From assembly GCA_014238335.1 (NCBI GenBank), contig JABABI010000002.1:122519-180236 (forward strand): a stretch of DNA of 57,718 bases, written 5' to 3'. The stretch comes from Fuerstiella sp. (GTDB taxonomy: Bacteria > Planctomycetota > Planctomycetia > Planctomycetales > Planctomycetaceae). This document shows, piece after piece, positions 9,061 through 18,322 of this stretch (position 1 is its first letter; each line of letters starts with the position of its first letter). The notes beneath the pieces were generated by a model that saw nothing but the letters and a program-made list of their open reading frames with translations, ran no database searches and was not told the origin of the DNA. The position numbers were made by a program, and so were the translations under genes.

Positions 9061-12000
9061 TCAGTCGATGTAGACGAATTCGTTTGAATTAAACAGCACA
9101 TGGCAGAGTTCTGTCACAGCTTTTTCCAGCGGGCTCACCGGCAGGGTCGCCTGGATATTCAAATCATGGCCGTGCGACGAAGAGTCGGCAACGGGATTTT
9201 CTTTGTTATCGAAGTCCCATGCGGCGACCGGTGCATGCTGCGCGATGACAACGGTCTTCAACTGATCAGCGAAGAGCGACTCGATGGTGTCGAAATTCAG
9301 CGATTTGGAGAACAACGCGACCTGGTCCAGCTTTCCGTCCCATTTGTGACGCGACTGTTTGTGTCGCCCGCCCAACATAACCGGAACCTTACTCGTGACT
9401 CCAGCGGCCGATTTGAATTCCACATCTGCGGTTTTCAGCTTGCCATCCTTTGTGTCCAGCGGTTGCAGAAAAAACCTGGCTTTGCCTTTGCCACTGTCAG
9501 CCTGCTCAACGGTAACCGCCACAAGGTACGGCTTGCCAAGTTCGGGACGAAGATCTGACGCGACAACTTCGTATCCGGCGTCGCCCACGACCTGCAGAAT
9601 AAAATTGCGCGGCTGGTGGGCCGATTTTTCGCTGGTGACACCAATGCTCCAGCCACCATTTTTATTATTGCTGTCCCATTGCGAAATGATGGTTCGCACG
9701 GTGGCGTCAGCGTACAGCGAATTCAGTTTCATCAGCCCCACAAACGTGAATGGAGCGGTAACGACCAGCTGCCCGTCTGTTGTCGCCAGGGGTGCCTGAT
9801 GGTCTGAGTCAATAGACACAGCATTTCCTGTGAGTTCGCAAAGCGGCGAAAACCACTGAGCGGCCACAGCACTCATATCCTGCCCACGAAAAGCGTTCTC
9901 GAACAGCTGCATGGCGACCGGCACCTCGTGCACTTCAGCGCCGCGACCCAACGCGGTACGAAATGCCGCATCGACAATACCCGTCGGGTCCGACGCGCCG
10001 GCTTCATCCAGAATCCGCTTTGCCATCGCGGCAGCTCGTTTACGCACCCAATCGCCGTTCATCAGATTCAGTGCCTGAGTGGGCGTGGTTGTGGTGCTGC
10101 GTTTGGAAATGCTGTTCAGCCCGTCGACACCGTCGAGTGAACGCAGCAGTGGCTCCGGTGCATTGCGAATCGCTTTCAGATAAAGAGAACGACGCTGACT
10201 GGCAAATTCGACCGATGGACCACCCTGCTCTGACCTCAGTTCGCCCGACGACGTCAACATGGCGTCACGGATCTGTTCTGCAGAAAGTCGACGAATGTCA
10301 AATCGCCAGCGCAGTCGATTTTCCGGATCGATTTCCTGCGCAACAACAGCACCTGGATGAAAAGCCGACATCTGCCAAGTGGAAGAATTCAAAATCCGAC
10401 GGTGGAGCCATTTGATACTCCAATCGTGGGCGATGAATTCCGACGCCAGCCAGTCAAGCAGTTCCGGGTGACTTGGACGCCCACCCAGACTGCCAAAGTC
10501 GCTGGCCGTTTCGACAAGCCCCGAGCCAAAATGGTACTGCCAGATTCGATTTACAATCACACGTGCCGTCAGCGGGTTCTTTGGGCTGGCAATCCACTTC
10601 GCCAGCGCCGTCCGCTGACCCGTTGAGTTCTTGGAAGGCTGCAACTGAAAGGGCGACGCGTTAATGATCGAAACACCACCGGCGGCCACCGCCCTGCGAT
10701 CGGAATCGGCTCCCAGATGAAGCAACTGCGGCATGGCACCAAGATCCGCAACCGTGATCGCAGCTGGCAGCTTCGCCGGCTCTTTGCCCGCCACTTCCAT
10801 GATCTGTTTTTCGAGTTCTGCGATGCGTTTCACATCTGCGTCTGATGTTTTTCCTTTTGATTCGTCATACAGAATTTGGCGATTGACCAGATCCGCCAGC
10901 TGTAACTCGAGAGGCGTTCGATCCGCAGGCGGCTTCGCCATGATCACCTGAATATCTTCCGGAAACTTCTGCGTGGCGGCCTTCGCCGCTTTCTTCAGGT
11001 AAGGTTCCTTAATGCGTTGCAATTCTTCACGGTGTTCCACGCCTTTCGACAACCACGTTTCATACTGTTGACGGTAACGCTGGTGCTCCGCCGCATCGGC
11101 CGCCGGAATGTCGTCGCGAGGAAGCATCGTGCCAAAGCACGCCTGCAATCGATAGTAGTCTTCCTGCAGAATCGGATCAAATTTATGGTCGTGACAGCGG
11201 GCACAACCGATGCCCAGGCCCAGAAACACTTCGCCCGTGATATCGGTCACCTGATTCAAAATATCCTGCCACTGCGTGCGCGCATCTCGCTGGTTGTATT
11301 CATACAGGTAGGTACGAAGAAATCCCGTGGCGACCAGAGCCTCCGCTTTTTCAGGAGCCACTTCGTCACCGGCGAGTTGTTCGATAATGAACCGATCATA
11401 TGGCTTGTCGTCATTAAACGCATTCACAACGTAATCACGATATCTCCAGGCTTCAGGGCGATAGAAGTCTGCTCGAAAGCCATCCGATTCGGCATACCGA
11501 ACCACGTCCAGCCACTGCCGAGCCCAGTGTTCCCCGTAGCGAGAATCGGCCAGCAGCCTGTCGACGAATCTTGACCAGCGGCCATCTGATTTTTCAGATT
11601 GGAACTCTGAGATATCCTCAGGCGACGGAGGCACGCCCAGCAGATCAAAGTACAAGCGACGCATCAGGACGTCATCGTCAGCCGTCGGAGCCGGTTCGAT
11701 TCCGGCGGCCTTCAGCTTCGCAGCCACAAAACCGTCAATTTCGTTTTGCCCCCAGCGCCCCGCAGACGGTGGAAGGTCTGGATGAGTCAGGGGCTGCAGG
11801 CTCCAGAAGCTTCGTTCTTCTTTTGTGAACGCAGCTCCCTGCAAACGAACAGATTTCCCATTCAGCTTCGGCCACGCGACACCATTCCTGATCCACGTTT
11901 CCAGATCGGTGATCTCCTGCTCGGACAACCGTTTGTCCGGCGGCATCTCAAACGACTCGTAGCGGACGGCCTCCAGCAACAGACTCTCAGTTGGTTGACC

Positions 12001-12234
12001 TGTCACCACCGCAGGGCCGGATTCTCCCCCGTGCAGCAGACTCTCCAGTGAATCCAGCCGCAGGTCGCCCTTCTGTTCGTATTCTCCGTGGCACTTGACG
12101 CAACGGGAATGCAGCAATGGGCGAACGCGCGTTTCAAAAAACTCAAGCTGTGTGGGCGACGCTGAATCCTGAGCACACACCAGTGAGCCGGATGTCACAA
12201 TCAGGGCAAACGTGTTGACAAAAAAACGAAGCAT
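9061..12234 (-). CDS. PSCyt1-DUF1549-DUF1553 cytochrome-type protein with LamG-like insert
   Basis: 1,057 aa from ATG 12234; a longer frame exists, but this start puts the signal peptide (MLRFFVNTFALIVTSGSLVCAQ) at the N-terminus. Haem motif CVKCH at 45-49 in a PSCyt1 domain, then DUF1549 (YFDLLGVPPSPEDI near 195) with a second motif CARCHDHKFDPI (from C344), then DUF1553 (TALAKWIASPKNPLTARVIVNRIW near 540). About residues 805-985 resemble a LamG/concanavalin domain (DGQLVVTAPFTFVGLMKL, GGWSIGVTSEK, KWDGKLDQVALFSKSL). The closing DUF1553 signature (ELCHVLFNSNEFVYID) resumes only after this insert, so LamG interrupts rather than follows DUF1553. Such a module could bind carbohydrate. Cotranscribed with the DUF1501 gene 20 nt downstream. 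Confidence 0.92.
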   Translation of the reverse strand: MLRFFVNTFALIVTSGSLVCAQDSASPTQLEFFETRVRPLLHSRCVKCHGEYEQKGDLRLDSLESLLHGGESGPAVVTGQPTESLLLEAVRYESFEMPPDKRLSEQEITDLETWIRNGVAWPKLNGKSVRLQGAAFTKEERSFWSLQPLTHPDLPPSAGRWGQNEIDGFVAAKLKAAGIEPAPTADDDVLMRRLYFDLLGVPPSPEDISEFQSEKSDGRWSRFVDRLLADSRYGEHWARQWLDVVRYAESDGFRADFYRPEAWRYRDYVVNAFNDDKPYDRFIIEQLAGDEVAPEKAEALVATGFLRTYLYEYNQRDARTQWQDILNQVTDITGEVFLGLGIGCARCHDHKFDPILQEDYYRLQACFGTMLPRDDIPAADAAEHQRYRQQYETWLSKGVEHREELQRIKEPYLKKAAKAATQKFPEDIQVIMAKPPADRTPLELQLADLVNRQILYDESKGKTSDADVKRIAELEKQIMEVAGKEPAKLPAAITVADLGAMPQLLHLGADSDRRAVAAGGVSIINASPFQLQPSKNSTGQRTALAKWIASPKNPLTARVIVNRIWQYHFGSGLVETASDFGSLGGRPSHPELLDWLASEFIAHDWSIKWLHRRILNSSTWQMSAFHPGAVVAQEIDPENRLRWRFDIRRLSAEQIRDAMLTSSGELRSEQGGPSVEFASQRRSLYLKAIRNAPEPLLRSLDGVDGLNSISKRSTTTTPTQALNLMNGDWVRKRAAAMAKRILDEAGASDPTGIVDAAFRTALGRGAEVHEVPVAMQLFENAFRGQDMSAVAAQWFSPLCELTGNAVSIDSDHQAPLATTDGQLVVTAPFTFVGLMKLNSLYADATVRTIISQWDSNNKNGGWSIGVTSEKSAHQPRNFILQVVGDAGYEVVASDLRPELGKPYLVAVTVEQADSGKGKARFFLQPLDTKDGKLKTADVEFKSAAGVTSKVPVMLGGRHKQSRHKWDGKLDQVALFSKSLNFDTIESLFADQLKTVVIAQHAPVAAWDFDNKENPVADSSSHGHDLNIQATLPVSPLEKAVTELCHVLFNSNEFVYID

Positions 12235-12720
12235 GTTAGCGGTGGGAACAAAGTAGCAGTCAGGGGTGGGAACCTCGTAGTGTACCGACAAACACACTCA
12301 AGAGAATACCACAGTGATGCTAATTCGCTGGGACGAACGCCAGAGAAGCCCGGCCGGACACGAAAATGCGCGCGGCAGGCAGAATCAGGAATCTCAAAGA
12401 CGAAATGCTCGCCGAATCCTCGGGAAACGATTATGTGGAACGGGAGGACAAGACTCTGAATGAATCCACTGAAAATGAGGGTGTCTATCAATATCTCTTG
12501 TGGTGCCTGAATCACCAAAATTCTGTAATGGTTGGCAAATACCCCGGCGTTGCGGAAACATATCGGTGCTCTTGCGGTGGTAAGATTCTATTACGACGGC
12601 ATGGGGAACCCGTTACGCACCCAGCCGTTCTGATGCGTCGTCGTCAGTTGAATACGGCCGTTGAGAGTCCGACACGGCTACTGAGGTTCGAGTCCCACGT
12701 TTTTCCATCAGGATCCGTGA
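12235..12720. other. Intergenic region between divergent genes
   Basis: 486 nt between the divergent cytochrome operon and a zinc-ribbon protein. Open frames on both strands here overlap the real genes or lack family features, so I call none. Promoters for both genes must lie here, but I see no convincing boxes. A ribosome site (AGGA at 12710) serves the plus-strand gene. Confidence 0.5.
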
Positions 12721-14211
12721 ATGTCGTCGACAACTATCTGTCCGGCTTGTTCAGCAAGACTGAAGCTGAAGAAAAGGCCAACACGTGGTAAGCGAGTACG
12801 TTGCCCTCGATGCAGCGAACCATTCGCTCCGGTGTTCGAAGCCCCGACCAGAAAACGACAGGAAGCATGGCCCGACGATCCCTACAGTGAGGCCCCGGCG
12901 CCCCGTCGCCGGCGCGCAAAGTCCGCTGGTGCAAAACCGTCCCGCAGAACATCCCGGACAAAGTCTTCCTCCGGAAACAAGGCGGTCACCGGAGCCGCCG
13001 TTGGAATCGCGATCACCTTTGTGGTTGTCGTTGTATTGACCGTTCTCCGAGATCAACAGCCCACCAACGCGCCAGGCAGTGTTTCCGGGGATGAGTCGGC
13101 AACAGTGGCGGCTGCGACAGTGAACACGGGTGCGCCCGTCAGTGATGACGAATGCCAGGCGTTCGCCGCGGCTTTGGAACAGGCTGTCATTAACAAGAAT
13201 CAGTCGGAGATTCTGACGTTGATGAACTTCGGAGCAATGCTCGACAAATGCATGGCAGGAATAGACGTGCCGAGCAGATTCCAGCAGGAGTTCCACCGCG
13301 GCGCCATGTCAACAATGCCACAATTTGCGCAGCAGATCTCTCAACAGGCTCAGGGTGGCAGCTATAAGTATTTACGGACGCTGCAGGGGGCAACGGTTAA
13401 GCAGGTCCTGTTCCGCCTGCATGGGGAAGCCGGGCTTAACTACCATCGCTTCGATCTCATTCGTAATTCAGCAGGCCAGGTCGTGTCAGGTGACGTGTAC
13501 ATTTTCGCCACCGGCGAATATCTGTCGACGACGTTTCGCCGCGTGTATCTTCCTGCAGCGGCGGACGCATCGCGAAGCCTGATAAGCCGGCTTACGGAGT
13601 CCGACAATGCGATCCTCGCCAGCCTTCCAAAGGTGCAGCAGTTGCAGCAGGCAGCTCAGAATGGACGCCACGATCAGGCTTTGCAGATATTCAAAGCAAT
13701 GCCCGCAGCCGTCCGCGCAGAAAAATACATACTCCTGTTTGCGATAAAATCAGCCTCCGAAGTAAGCGATGCGGAATACGTTTCCCTGCTGGAAGAACTC
13801 AAGGCAAACTACCCCAATGATGTTTGCCTTGACCTGTTATTCACCGATTACTATCTGCTCAAGAAACGCCTGCCCGAATACTATGCCGCACTTGATCGGC
13901 TTGACAGGGCAGTTGGGGGCGACCCGTTCATTGAGTGCCTGCGAGCGACCATTATGCTGACGGAAGGTCGGCATGCTGAGGCCCGCAATACGCTTACGCC
14001 ATTACTGAACGATGAGCGTTTTGGAGAAGACGCGCATGTATCAATGCTTGACGTCGATCTTGCCGAACAGAATCACAGCGCAACGCTGACAACTCTGCGG
14101 GACGATTATGGATATGAGTGGAAGAATTTTGAAGGCGTCGTCGACTTTGCCGAGTTTGTGAAGTCAGCCGAATATCAGGAGTGGGCGTCGGATGAAAAAA
14201 ACAACCTGTAA
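12721..14211 (+). CDS. Zinc-ribbon membrane protein with TPR-like extracytoplasmic domain, function unknown
   Basis: 496 aa, ATG 12721 with AGGA about 7 nt upstream. Residues 1-35 hold a zinc ribbon (C7, C10, C28, C31; ICPAC and RCPRC). A basic, Pro/Arg/Ser-rich linker (36-86) leads to one membrane helix (about 87-110, VTGAAVGIAITFVVVVVLTVL). The remaining 380 residues should lie outside the cytoplasm. Their second half (LPKVQQLQQAAQNGRHDQALQIFKAMP onward) has TPR-like helical pairs. This MJ0042-type zinc-ribbon plus single-TM design is widespread in planctomycetes and mostly uncharacterised. It shares the ribbon-TM theme with the small protein at 16265. No enzymatic motif is seen. Confidence 0.85.
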   Translation: MSSTTICPACSARLKLKKRPTRGKRVRCPRCSEPFAPVFEAPTRKRQEAWPDDPYSEAPAPRRRRAKSAGAKPSRRTSRTKSSSGNKAVTGAAVGIAITFVVVVVLTVLRDQQPTNAPGSVSGDESATVAAATVNTGAPVSDDECQAFAAALEQAVINKNQSEILTLMNFGAMLDKCMAGIDVPSRFQQEFHRGAMSTMPQFAQQISQQAQGGSYKYLRTLQGATVKQVLFRLHGEAGLNYHRFDLIRNSAGQVVSGDVYIFATGEYLSTTFRRVYLPAAADASRSLISRLTESDNAILASLPKVQQLQQAAQNGRHDQALQIFKAMPAAVRAEKYILLFAIKSASEVSDAEYVSLLEELKANYPNDVCLDLLFTDYYLLKKRLPEYYAALDRLDRAVGGDPFIECLRATIMLTEGRHAEARNTLTPLLNDERFGEDAHVSMLDVDLAEQNHSATLTTLRDDYGYEWKNFEGVVDFAEFVKSAEYQEWASDEKNNL

Positions 14212-14780
14212 GCAGAGCCGGTCTCGCGTGTGCTCAACATAAAATGAGATGGCAGGCAGCAGATTTGCAGGTCCATCGCCTGACGAATCTTGCCAGACTG
14301 AACCGTCAGGCCTACACAGGATTCAGACATTCCCCGATCAGACAATCCGGAGCACATTTCGAGTCAGCCGACGTCATCGAAGGGCACAGTGTTGCTGAAT
14401 TCGCTCGCAGGCACGGTCAGTATTACGAGAAAGTCCGTCATTGGCTCGGCGATTCTTCCTTCTGCAGCATGTCGTCGGATTCGATAACATGTTGTTCCAT
14501 CCGTCGAAGGCACCGCAGGACTCGACACAGTCGATCAGCGTTTGGCCATCGAAAGTGATTGGCTTCCGAATTGAAACACGGCTATCCTTTTTGGTGGACG
14601 GACAGGTATAAAACGCAATTCAGTCGGTCTGGCGTGAAATGAACCGCCTCACCGCCGTTTCCAGCAATTGCCGCCGAATCGGGGGTGAACAGAATCAACA
14701 ACGCGGAACACCGTGGCGGTGCATGAAGCTGCTGACTGGCCAGAAACTGTATCCAACGTCAGCTCCGCCGCCCGTTCTTA
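14212..14780. other. Long intergenic region with possible gene relic
   Basis: 569 nt between the zinc-ribbon gene and a sulfatase. A plus-strand frame (about 14370-14450) reads EGHSVAEFARRHGQYYEKVRHWL, which resembles a helix-turn-helix of transposase or phage type, and another frame further on (about 14480-14580) is also open. Neither has a start, ribosome site or full domain. It may be a degraded mobile-element remnant, but the evidence is thin. Confidence 0.25.
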
Positions 14781-16199
14781 ATGAAGCCCGGTAAAAGAAC
14801 AAGTAACAGTCGTATGATCAAACCAGCACCTTCCGCCATTGCAATCCTTGTTCTCATCAGCAGCACCTGTTTCGCTGCGGACAAGCCGAACGTCATTTAC
14901 GTCCTGGCTGACGACCTGGGATACGGCGACCTGTCCTGCTACGGACAGACGAAACTGGAGACACCAAACATCGACCGTCTTTCCAGTGAAGGTATGCGGT
15001 TCACCGGTCATTATTCCGGCAACACCGTCTGCAGTCCGTCGCGAGCCGTCCTGATGACCGGCCAGCATTCCGGGCACTGCCACCTGCGCGGCAATCTCAG
15101 CGGCGAGGTCGGGGCAGATCTTGATCCTGCGATGACCGTCCTTCCGGAAGTCTTCAAAGCAGCTGGCTATGCCACAGGCGCCTTCGGGAAATGGGGGCTG
15201 GGCCACACAAACGCTCCGGGTAATCCAAACCCGTTGACTCATGGGTTCGACGAGTTCTACGGCTGGAAAAGCCAGACGATTGCTCACACTTACTACCCAA
15301 CAAGCGGTGTCAGCAACGGGGAAGAGTTCAAACTGGAGCCTGGTACTTTTATCCACGACCTGGTAATGGGGCAGGCTTTGGACTTCATTCGAAACAACGC
15401 AGAATCAAAAACGCCGTTCTTTTGCTACATCCCCACGGCGGTTCCGCATGCCGCGATGCACGCTCCGAAAGAACTGCATGAGAAGTGGCGTCAGGCTTTT
15501 CCTGAGTTCGACGACAAGATTGGGAAATACAAAGCCGGGCCGGACGAAGCTTGTCCGGACGTCAAGAATCCCATCGCCGGGTTTGCCGCGATGATGGAGA
15601 ATCTCGATAACGAAGTCGGAAATATCCTCGCCCTGCTTAAGACGCTGGACATCGACGACAATACGCTGGTCATGTTCAGCAGTGACAACGGAGCTCACAA
15701 AGAAGGCGGACACGACCCGGCCTTCTGGAATTCCACCGGTGGCCTCCGCGGACACAAACGCGATATGCACGAAGGCGGAATTCGTGCGCCCATGCTGGCT
15801 CGCTGGCCTGGCGTGATCGAACCGGGGCAGACGACTGATCACCTGAGCTCGTTTCAGGACGTGCTGCCCACAATGGCAGCGATTGTCGGTCAGCCGGTTC
15901 CGAAACAGAACGACGGCGTTTCCTTTCTGCCGACGCTGCGGAGTGAAGCTGCCAGTCAGCAGTCACACGACTATCTGTACTGGGAATTCTGCAAAGGAAC
16001 GGAGCAGAAGATCTTCTCTCAGGCCGTACGTCAGGGCAAATGGAAGGCGTATCGGCAAAGCGGCAAACCACTGGAAGTGTTTAACCTTGAAGCCGACCCC
16101 TTCGAAACCAACGACCTTGCCAAAGCGATGCCTGACATGGTCTCACGTATGGATGCCGTCATGAAGGCCGCCCACGTACCGCTGCCGGCGGAAGATTGA
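14781..16199 (+). CDS. Secreted arylsulfatase (sulfatase family S1)
   Basis: 472 aa from ATG 14781; ATG 14814 (residue 12) is an equally good start, giving a tighter signal peptide MIKPAPSAIAILVLISSTCFAA. Neither has a strong ribosome site. The mature protein opens with the metal-binding block NVIYVLADDLGYGDLSCYG (D44, D45). The modification motif is C84-SPSR, so the cysteine should be converted to formylglycine. Other S1 marks: TGQHSGHCHLRG, FGKWGLGH (catalytic Lys region), FFCYIPTAVPH, MFSSDNGAHKEGG and GGIRAPMLARWPG. Length is normal. It would hydrolyse sulfate esters, probably on polysaccharides. The subfamily and substrate cannot be read from motifs alone. Confidence 0.94.
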   Translation: MKPGKRTSNSRMIKPAPSAIAILVLISSTCFAADKPNVIYVLADDLGYGDLSCYGQTKLETPNIDRLSSEGMRFTGHYSGNTVCSPSRAVLMTGQHSGHCHLRGNLSGEVGADLDPAMTVLPEVFKAAGYATGAFGKWGLGHTNAPGNPNPLTHGFDEFYGWKSQTIAHTYYPTSGVSNGEEFKLEPGTFIHDLVMGQALDFIRNNAESKTPFFCYIPTAVPHAAMHAPKELHEKWRQAFPEFDDKIGKYKAGPDEACPDVKNPIAGFAAMMENLDNEVGNILALLKTLDIDDNTLVMFSSDNGAHKEGGHDPAFWNSTGGLRGHKRDMHEGGIRAPMLARWPGVIEPGQTTDHLSSFQDVLPTMAAIVGQPVPKQNDGVSFLPTLRSEAASQQSHDYLYWEFCKGTEQKIFSQAVRQGKWKAYRQSGKPLEVFNLEADPFETNDLAKAMPDMVSRMDAVMKAAHVPLPAED

Positions 16200-16264
16200 A
16201 GGTGTGTCCGACGCAATCAAATTGTGTTCATCGTGTGGAGTGGTAACGGAAGCTGCGGTGTGAC

Positions 16265-16681
16265 ATGGCAATTGACGTTCAATGTCCGGATTGCCGGAAG
16301 CAGTATCGCGTCAAGGATAAACGAGCCGGGACTACACTCGACTGCAAGCAATGCGGTGCCACCATGAGTGTTCCGAATGCTGAAATGCAGGATAACGAAG
16401 ATTGGGGCGACTATGATCCGGACCCGATTTCGGGGCCGTCACTGCCCAAACGCCGAAAGGCGAAAGGTACGTCGAAGAAGAAGTCGAAACCGCAGAGCAC
16501 GAAACCATCGGTCGGAAAACGACTCTTCGCCATAATCGGCATGGCATTGGGTGGACTGATTGTCGCCGGTTCAATCTACGCCATGGTTCAGGGAAAGCCC
16601 CGCGCAGTTCGTGGCATATTTACGGGGTGCGTCATCTTCGGCGTCAGCCTGAATTGGTTTCGAGGTATCGCCAACGACTAA
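16265..16681 (+). CDS. Small zinc-ribbon protein with two membrane helices, function unknown
   Basis: 138 aa. An N-terminal zinc ribbon (C7, C10, C27, C30; QCPDC and DCKQC) is followed by an acidic then Lys-rich linker (KRRKAKGTSKKKSKPQ) and two hydrophobic segments (about 86-107 and 115-132). The ribbon and linker should be cytoplasmic. It lies 65 nt after the sulfatase on the same strand and may be cotranscribed. The start follows GCTGCGGTGTGAC with no clear Shine-Dalgarno. No close functional analogue is recognised beyond the general planctomycete ribbon-TM family. Confidence 0.75.
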   Translation: MAIDVQCPDCRKQYRVKDKRAGTTLDCKQCGATMSVPNAEMQDNEDWGDYDPDPISGPSLPKRRKAKGTSKKKSKPQSTKPSVGKRLFAIIGMALGGLIVAGSIYAMVQGKPRAVRGIFTGCVIFGVSLNWFRGIAND

Positions 16682-16731
16682 AATTTTCTCGACCGGAACA
16701 GTGTTCGTCGAAACCGCCGGAGTTCGAAAAC

Positions 16732-16775
16732 CCTGAGTCCTGTTCCCAGGCTCAGGACGGGACCGGGAACAGGAC
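16732..16775. repeat. Overlapping inverted repeats between convergent genes
   Basis: GTCCTGTTCCC (16737-16747) pairs perfectly with GGGAACAGGAC (16765-16775). CCTGAG (16732-16737) also pairs with CTCAGG (16751-16756), and the two stems exclude each other. The location between a plus-strand and a minus-strand gene suggests bidirectional termination, though no T-run is present. Confidence 0.5.
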
Positions 16776-16786
16776 CAAATCGATGT

Positions 16787-18157
16787 TCACCGTTTATTCA
16801 ACTGATTATCGACCCGTTCGATCGATTCCTGATGCCGTGCTTTGACTTTGCGGATCGCAGCGATGATCTCCGGATGGTCCTGCGCGATATCGTATTCTTC
16901 GCTGGGGTCATGGCCCAGATGATACAGCAGCGGCGGGTCATGAACCTCGGCCTGTCGCTGACCCGTGTACGACGTCTTCGTTTTGAAGTGCGCTTTGTAC
17001 ATGCCGGATCGAACGGCGTAGCACTCTTCTCCGTGATAGTAGAACATCTCGTTCCGGGGCCCCGCTTTGCCGTCAAACAGCACTGGCGAAAGATCGTATC
17101 CGTCAAGAACTCGATCGCCGGGCTTTGTGGCACCGGTGATGGACGCGATCGTCGGCAACAGATCCAGCGTGCTGCCCTGATCCATCACAACGCCCGGTTC
17201 GATCTTTCCAGGCCACCAGAAAATCGTGGGTTCCCGCATGCCACCTTCCCAGGTAGACCCTTTTCCGTCACGTAACAGTCCGGCAGAACCTCCCTGCTGC
17301 CGGAAGGAATTCCACGGTCCGTTATCGGATGTAAAGACGACCAGCGTGTTGTCAGCAAGACCCTGTTCTTTCAACGCGGAAAGGACCTGACCAACAGACC
17401 AGTCAATTTCTTCAATCACATCGCCGTACAACCCTCGTCGACTTACGTCTGTGAAGTCTTTGGAAACGAACAACGGCACGTGAGGCAGATTGTGAGCCAG
17501 GTAAATGAAGAATGGTTTCTCGTTCTGATGCTTAATCAGTTTCACTGCTTCTTCAGTGAATCGTTTCGTAATTGTGTACTGATCCGCGGGGCGTTCGACA
17601 ACGTCTTCTCCACGCATCAAAGGCACGTTGAAGTAATCAATCTGGGGCTGGTCGAATCTTGCTCTGCCTTTGGGGGCCTCTTTGACAGCATCCATGTCAT
17701 TTGAATAAGGGATGCCGAAGTAGCTGTCGTAGCCGTGACTGGTGGGCAGAAATTGCGGCAGGTGACCAAGATGCCATTTCCCAATCGCGTGCGTTGCATA
17801 GCCGTGCTGGTGCAGCATACTTCCGATCGTGGTCTCGCTGGCAGGCAGACCACCTTTGGAATCCGGGAACAGAACTCGCCGAGTGCTGGAGCACATGCCG
17901 TTGCGAATCGGGTAACGTCCGGTCTGCAGGGCCGCTCGGCTGGGGGTACAAACACAGGCGGCCACGTAGAACTCCGTCCACCGCTGCCCTTCGGTGGCCA
18001 TACGGTCGAGATTCGGTGTCGCGATCGACGGATGCCCGAAACAGCCAAGATCTCCATAACCAAGATCATCGCAGAAAATGACCACGACGTTCGGGGACTG
18101 GGCGTCGGCTGTGGTGCAGCAGAGCAGCAACAGCGCGGGCAGACAGTATCGCAGCAT
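16787..18157 (-). CDS. Secreted arylsulfatase (sulfatase family S1, arylsulfatase A-like)
   Basis: 456 aa, start ATG 18157, with signal peptide MLRYCLPALLLLCCTTADAQ. Metal-binding block VVVIFCDDLGYGDLGCFG, modification motif C70-TPSR, then QTGRYPIRNGM, IGKWHLGHLPQFLPTSHGYDSYFGIPYSND and FTSDNGPWNSFRQQGGSAG. The run HGYDxYxGIPYSxDM is typical of the arylsulfatase A-like S1 branch, as is GLLRDGKGSTWEGGMREPTI. C-terminal YHLGHDPSEEYDIAQDHPE is the usual metabolic tail. It needs formylglycine modification by an FGE; the SUMF1-like protein at 25243 lacks the catalytic cysteines, so the enzyme must be elsewhere. Substrate unknown. It precedes another sulfatase on the same strand, 165 nt away, so the two may be coexpressed. 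Confidence 0.94.
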   Translation of the reverse strand: MLRYCLPALLLLCCTTADAQSPNVVVIFCDDLGYGDLGCFGHPSIATPNLDRMATEGQRWTEFYVAACVCTPSRAALQTGRYPIRNGMCSSTRRVLFPDSKGGLPASETTIGSMLHQHGYATHAIGKWHLGHLPQFLPTSHGYDSYFGIPYSNDMDAVKEAPKGRARFDQPQIDYFNVPLMRGEDVVERPADQYTITKRFTEEAVKLIKHQNEKPFFIYLAHNLPHVPLFVSKDFTDVSRRGLYGDVIEEIDWSVGQVLSALKEQGLADNTLVVFTSDNGPWNSFRQQGGSAGLLRDGKGSTWEGGMREPTIFWWPGKIEPGVVMDQGSTLDLLPTIASITGATKPGDRVLDGYDLSPVLFDGKAGPRNEMFYYHGEECYAVRSGMYKAHFKTKTSYTGQRQAEVHDPPLLYHLGHDPSEEYDIAQDHPEIIAAIRKVKARHQESIERVDNQLNKR

Positions 18158-18322
18158 CAGATCAACCTTATGAGGAAACAGACGATTGGATCACTTCATC
18201 AGCCAGAAATCATGGCGATATGCAGACAGACTTCAAGGCTGAGCGCAACCAGGCAAATTTTGTCCTGCACGTCGGTCGAATGCGGGGCCCCGTGATATAC
18301 ACAGAGTAATTGCCAGGACAAA

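Noticed and set aside
12675..12705. GGTTCGAGTCC resembling a tRNA T-arm
   Set aside because: The flanking bases do not form the 5-bp T stem and no acceptor or anticodon arm can be folded upstream.
12366..12791. Plus-strand frame of 141 codons with a CSCGG segment
   Set aside because: It overlaps the well-supported zinc-ribbon gene by 71 nt in another frame, lacks a ribosome site and shows no domain.
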